From assembly GCA_002914805.1 (NCBI GenBank), contig JXTB01000138.1, positions 637,753 through 701,752 on the forward strand: a stretch of DNA of 64,000 bases, written 5' to 3'. Below are positions 59,463 to 64,000 of this stretch, piece after piece. The notes below the pieces were generated by a model, which was given only the letters and a program-made list of their open reading frames with translations, was not told the DNA's origin and searched no databases. Positions within the stretch are counted from its first letter, which is position 1; every line of letters starts with the position of its first letter. A program made the position numbers and the translations under genes. The stretch is from Parasponia andersonii. Its lineage: Eukaryota; Streptophyta; Magnoliopsida; Rosales; Cannabaceae.

Positions 59463-59960
59463 TTTTATAGAAAATTACGAAAGTTTCTTAGAAACTAATT
59501 TGGTTTAATTTGATTTCTTATTAACTGAATGTTCTGTAAGTAAGTAAATCATAGAAAATTTCAAAATTTCCTATAAACCAGTTTTGTTTCCTTTAGTCGG
59601 AAGTCCTGTACGTAAGTAAATTACAGGAAAATACAAAAGTTCCCTAGAAACCAGTTTAGTTTTCTTTAATCGACTGTCCTATACATAAGTAAATTATACG
59701 AAACCATGAACATTTTTGAGAAACCATTGTAGTTTCTTTTTTGCAAAATATCTTATAGCTAAATAAATCACAAAAAACCATAACCATTTCCTGGAACCAT
59801 CGTGGTTTCTTTTGGGTAGAATGCTCTGTGATTAAATAAATCGTAGGAAACCACGAAAGTTTCTTAAAAACCATTATAGTTTTTTTTTTTTTAAATCATA
59901 GCACATAATAAAAGTTTTCTAAAAGCAATTATGATTTTCTTTTTGCAAAACGCCCTGTAA
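59463..59960. repeat. ~72-bp tandem repeat array (about 6-7 units)
   Basis: Units built on AGGAAA..A..AAAGTTTCCTAGAAACCA..., then TAGTTTCTTT, then CTGTA..TAAGTAAATCA, recur at about 59480, 59551, 59623, 59696, 59769 and 59843. Units differ by roughly a fifth to a third of positions, so the array is old. It contains no gene. The core GAAACCA / TGGTTTC is itself a short inverted pair in each unit. Confidence 0.88.
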
Positions 59961-60729
59961 CAAGAATTGGGTGATACATTGAACAAGGATGTTGAAGAAT
60001 ATGATCAAATTCTCAAATTAAGTAATTATATTTTTGAAGTAAAAGTAACAGGAATACATATTGGTTTTTTGATTTTGGCAACTAGTTTCCAATTACCAAA
60101 TTGATTTCAAGTAATCAATAATTGAATTGACCAAATAGTTCTACTGTTCATGAAAGAAACTAATTTGGTTTTCATTTTTTTATTAACTACATAGTTATGA
60201 TATTTATGGTAGAAACCAATATGATTTTTGATTTTTAGTAATCAATTTGGTTTCTAGTTTCCAAAAATCAATTAGTTTATGACTTCTAATAATAAATTAG
60301 TAATTAATTTTAAGAGTTATTAGTTATGAGTAAACTAGTAGCAAAAAGAAACAAGAAAAAATGGAAATTCTAAAACGTTATTTGGTCTTTCTTAGAAAAA
60401 ATTGTTATTTTTCCAAAAAAATATAGTTCAAAAATAAGTAAGAGTTTGGGCATAGTATGCTTAATATTATTTATCAAAAAGTAATACTAGGTGTCATTTT
60501 CTCGTATTTTTATTCGTTCTATCAGTGACAACCATATTTGATCTATAAACCAAAATGTAAATGGGCTATATCTACACATAACAATAAATAGGCTTGATTC
60601 TTCCTTTTTTATTCTTATTTAATTATTTAAAAAAAATTGTTTCTTTCTATCAGATTTTACTTTTTTTTTTAGGAACTTTTTGTGTGGAATTATTATTATT
60701 ATTATTATAAGAAAATGAGTACTTAGATT
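59961..60729. other. Intergenic, AT-rich, grading into repeat block
   Basis: AT-rich DNA in which short words such as AATTTGGTTTC, AATTGATT and ACTAATTTGG recur without a fixed period, probably decayed edges of the arrays on both sides. No gene or RNA is recognised. Confidence 0.5.
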
Positions 60730-61650
60730 GATTTATCTTAACCATTTGAGTTACTAGTTTCTAGACTAGTAGTAATCTCTTATAAGATTGGTTATTAGTT
60801 TTTAAATAAGTGGCAAGTTACAAGATTGGTAATAGGTGGTTACTAGTTACCAATTTGATTACTGATTTCTATACAAGACTTAGTTATTAGTTACCAATCT
60901 GGTTACTGGTTTCTATACAAGACTTAGTTACTAATTACTTTTGTTATTGTCAATTATTCTAGTTACTAATAATTAATTTGAAACTGTGATTATCAACTAA
61001 TTTAGTTATTGCTGTCCAAACTAGTTGCTAGTTATAGATATATGTAACTGACTAACACTATTTATAATTGTTGGTTATTGGTTATTAATTTCTAGTTTCT
61101 CTGATTTTTAGTTAGCACTACCAATTAAGTTGTTAATTTCTAATGTTTAGTTACTAGTTTCTCCATTTACTAAATGTCAGTCACATCAATTTAGTTATAG
61201 TTTTCTCCGCTTATTGGTTACCTGTTACATCAAATTGGATAACAATTACTCTTATTATTAATTATTATTTTTTATTTATATAAGACAACAAACCATACAA
61301 GTTATTAGTTACAGGGCTTGGTTACTTACTAACCAATAGCCATGCTAGTTCCACACAATTAAGCTTTACATGCATTATATGAGCTAAAACAAATCTAGTT
61401 ACCAATTCGGTTACTAGTTTTTATACAATACTTAGTTACTGGTTACTCTTTTTATTGTCATATTGAGTACTAATTATTCTAGTTACCAGTTACTAATTTA
61501 ATTAGCGATAGTTATCAATTAATTTGGTTACTATTTTTCAAATTAGTAGTTGGTTAGACATATACGTGATCGGTCAATAATGTTTATAATTATTGGTTAC
61601 TAATTTCTAGTTTCTCTAATTTTTAGTTATCACAGCCAATTTGGACTAAA
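60730..61650. repeat. Degenerate GTTACTAGTTACC-rich block
   Basis: Over about 900 bases the words GTTACTAGTT, GTTACCAAT.TGGTTACT and TTTCTATACAAGACTTAGTT come back again and again. For example GGTTTCTATACAAGACTTAG lies near 60910, with close relatives near 60870 and 61415. No single period fits. It looks like a decayed satellite built from short self-complementary words (TAGTAACTA/TAGTTACTA). No coding potential. Confidence 0.85.
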
Positions 61651-62100
61651 TTAATGAATTCTTGTTGTGTGATTACAGATTACAGTATATGAATTGAAAA
61701 AATCCATTTTTCTGTTAGTTGCTAGCGTAGGATCGATACAGGAAATCCAAAAAGCCTTGGCTTTAATTGGTACATGAATTTATATATGTTGACTTTGGAG
61801 AAGAAATAACTACATACAACAAGAAATGGATGCACTAGGACAAGGGCCTTTATCAAGATACTATACCAAGCTACCAGTTAGCATTCAGGTTGGTGGTGTC
61901 CCTTATGGCTGCTGCTTAACCAACTTGAATCACTGGAACCCTGCGGCGTGCCGATAATGCTTCATTCATTTGCGAAATTTGAGCCAGCAACTTGTTGATT
62001 TTTTGCATGTTGTATTGTATAAACGACAATCAAATTCGACCCACAGAATGAACGACAATGTTAGTGGAAACAAACCAACCAACCTCATCTTAGTCTCTAA
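61651..62100. other. Intergenic
   Basis: Unassigned DNA leading into a GC-richer stretch. No gene is recognised. A short run near 61840-61960 could be a 3' UTR of the possible gene remnant that follows on the minus strand. Confidence 0.4.
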
Positions 62101-62790
62101 GGAGAAGAAGCAAACCGCTCGTTGTCATTCCAGCGGCAGCGAAGGACTCTCGGTCTTCACCACGGCCGCCACATCCTTGCTAAAAGCAGAGAGAGCAACA
62201 CTACCACAGCCACCCCAGCCACCAATGCAATTGAGCAGAATTTTCCTGCGATCAACTAGTGATTATATGCCTTGTAAGCCGCTCCAATGACCTCGCAGCT
62301 CAGAATCCCAAATTGCAACCTCAATTGCTTCCCCGATTCTTTCACCGATACAAGCTAGGAGTTTGACCGCAGCGGCAGCGGTCTTCGAGCCTTCTCTTTG
62401 GGCTTCAAATTCGTTGAAGATAACGAAGACAGAGGCATTGGCGATGACCAAGATGGCGAGTTAGGCTCGAGAGGAATCGGAGGAAAGATTTGGTTGTCGT
62501 TTATTGCGTTGGTGGCGTTGTTGTCGTTGTCCATGGCCGAAAGAGATTTGAATTACTGCCATGGCAGATGACGGGTCAAAGAGAATGGTGAGTCGCTTTG
62601 CTCCCACTCGGTGAAAGACTCGGGAAACGCGACACATCATCCATATCCACTGGTGCTTAAATTGACTCATTGTCCTGAGCCGACTTTTGAGAGTACGAAG
62701 ATTCGATTGGCTTCATTATCGATGTCCTCACCACGTATTCGGCATCGAGTTTGTTGTCGAGCTCCTCGGATCTAAGCATGATAAAGCGAG
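62101..62790 (-). pseudogene. Possible unrecognised gene remnant, GC-rich
   Basis: A ~690-base island with much higher GC and CpG than its surroundings and plausible codons on the minus strand. An ATG at 62779 opens MLRSEELDNKLDAEYVVRTS (38 codons to a stop). Further pieces in changing frames are HQWIWMMCRVSRVFHRVG (62461-62670) and FVIFNEFEAQREGSKTAAAA with LLACIGERIGEAIEVAIWDS (62263-62451). A hydrophobic run (IALVAGVAVVVLLSLLLARM) follows at about 62170-62240. I do not recognise the family. The layout suggests a small membrane protein gene broken by stops and shifts, perhaps a partial copy. It could also be a captured fragment with no intact frame. Confidence that it is gene-derived is moderate at best. 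Confidence 0.4.
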
Positions 62791-64000
62791 AGACAGAGAG
62801 GAAGAAACGGAAAAATATATCAATATTTTTCCGAAAAGTACCGTATGAAAATTAATGAAAAGCAAGGGTCCGTATATGTGATATATTTGTTTTAAAATAC
62901 CGTATATTTCTTAATTTTCTCACATTTTAAAGCATACAACAATAGCTATGCTAACATTTTGGTCCATATTCGGCGCACCATCCACTTAGACACGACTCAC
63001 TTAGGCATACATAAAATGTTGGTTGGGTTTATGGACGAATCCCTTAATAAGAATATAGGGTGGATCAGCTCGACAAATATATTAGGCAAGTCGGGCCTTG
63101 GTTAAGTACAAAAAACGTGTGGACTTATCAAATATAGGTTGAGCCGGTTTGTCACGACCCACTTTACATCTCTATTATTTTCTCTCTATTTTTGGGAGGA
63201 TAGTATTTGTGTAAGGCTCTCCATATTTTTCCTTCTATTTTCCTTTCTCTCCTTTTTTTTTTTTTTCCATTTTTTCTTTTCTTCTGCCAAATAATCAAAC
63301 TTTTGAGTTTCTCTCCACTTTTTCCTCAAATTTTTTCCTTTCTCTCTATTTTTCTTCATACCAAACATAGCCTTAGTTTTTTGATTTTTTTTTTTTTGTT
63401 TTCTAGAAAAGTGAAATGTAATTTTAATTTCCTCTATTTGTTAGGTGGTTTAATAAGCAAAAGAAATTTGACTTTTTGAGCATAAATTTCCTATCTTAAT
63501 TTATCGACCTTTCTATAACGTGGTAAATAAATTAACCTGTAATAAGAAATCTTAAGTAAGAACTTCTTTTAAACTTAAAGATTGAAGTCACTTTCTCAAT
63601 AAATTGAAGTCACTTTTAGTATCAGTGAGAGCTTTGGTTTAGATCCATAATCCATGAAATGTTATATATACAATAGGGTCTCCAATCTAATGAACAATAT
63701 GCTTAAAATTTGATGAAGTCCAATCTAACTTGATTTAGACTTGGATTGGATATCTGTTTCAAACATCAATTAGTTTAAGAGATAGTATAAAGAATTAATA
63801 AGTCACCCCCAGTCCACTATGACTAAATACATATTTTTAACTCCTAAGGAGTGGTCGAAGTAGTAAAGTGCTCGTGTGATATCCTAAAGTCTTATATAAC
63901 ACCCAAATCCTCACAATATCAAATAGCTAATAATAACATCATTACATATCATTTTGTTTTATTTTATTTTATTCCAGAATTTCTATATGACACCTAATTC
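62791..64000. other. Intergenic to window end
   Basis: AT-rich DNA with pyrimidine-rich runs (63180-63360) ending ACCAAACATAGCCTTAG, a common end of dispersed plant repeats. A stretch near 62990-63160 (GACACGACTCACTTAGGC, GGGTTTATGGACGAATCCC) resembles repeat sequence. No gene, RNA or clear element is supported. Confidence 0.5.

Noticed and set aside
58311-63373. A single large element bounded by GGCTATATTTGGTTG and CCAAACATAGCC
   Set aside because: These ends are common in many small plant repeats. The 5-kb interval contains unrelated arrays, and no target duplication is seen, so two separate repeat edges are more likely.
1-64000. tRNA, rRNA or organelle-derived DNA
   Set aside because: I saw no cloverleaf-like A and B boxes with matching stems, no rRNA strings and no chloroplast or mitochondrial gene fragments. 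A covariance-model scan could still find something missed by eye.

Overview
The window is nuclear DNA of a flowering plant, almost certainly a eudicot. It is AT-rich, its genes carry many short GT-AG introns, and it holds Ty1/copia and Ty3/gypsy LTR fossils, a Mutator-like (MULE) transposon carrying a Ulp1-type peptidase gene, and small plant-type inverted-repeat elements. I cannot name the species. There are no bacterial features. Two assembly gaps are present (22673-22724 and 50499-50640).

Layout. 1-2075: probable long-LTR-like repeat, abutting 2076-5695, a 5'-truncated Copia fossil. 6140-10803 (+): an intact-looking 11-exon host gene for an ODR4-like, tail-anchored membrane protein (480 aa). 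12237-48032 (-): three tandem paralogues of a plant phosphoglycerate-mutase-like (histidine phosphatase) gene. Copy A (12237-15029) has nine coding exons and looks functional (285 aa). Copy B (17163-20021) is decayed by a frameshift and a lost splice acceptor. Copy C (21315-48032) has been inflated to about 27 kb by LTR retrotransposons. One Tat-type Gypsy element (22806-33289) sits in an intron. A solo LTR (35603-36295) and a second Tat-type element (36310-47746) are inserted 9 bp apart, in opposite orientations, inside its 108-bp second coding exon. Removing both, with their target duplications, leaves exactly 11+9+88=108 bases.

Both Gypsy elements run on the minus strand as LTR, gag, protease, RT, two RNase H regions, integrase, and then an extra antisense (plus-strand) ORF of the 'putative gypsy type transposon' kind with a coiled coil, before the 3' LTR. 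This is the arrangement known for the Tat/Retand branch.

From 48 kb on: tandem repeats upstream of copy C, a foldback element with about 180-bp arms (49331-49906), then a 7.9-kb MULE (50125-58030). The MULE carries a mudrA-like transposase (+) broken by in-frame stops and a convergent DUF1985/Ulp1 C48 peptidase gene (-). This is the gene content of the Kaonashi (KI) MULEs. Its non-coding parts are packed with a short TCGAAA/TTTCGA motif in an inverted layout. The last 6 kb hold a 72-bp tandem array, a degenerate GTTACTAGTTACC-rich block and a possible unrecognised gene remnant near 62.1-62.8 kb.

The host genes supported as functional are the ODR4-like gene and copy A, arranged tail to tail. 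No undescribed system is demonstrated. The strongest leads are the double exon insertion, the conserved antisense ORF in both Tat elements, and the TCGAAA arrays of the MULE.
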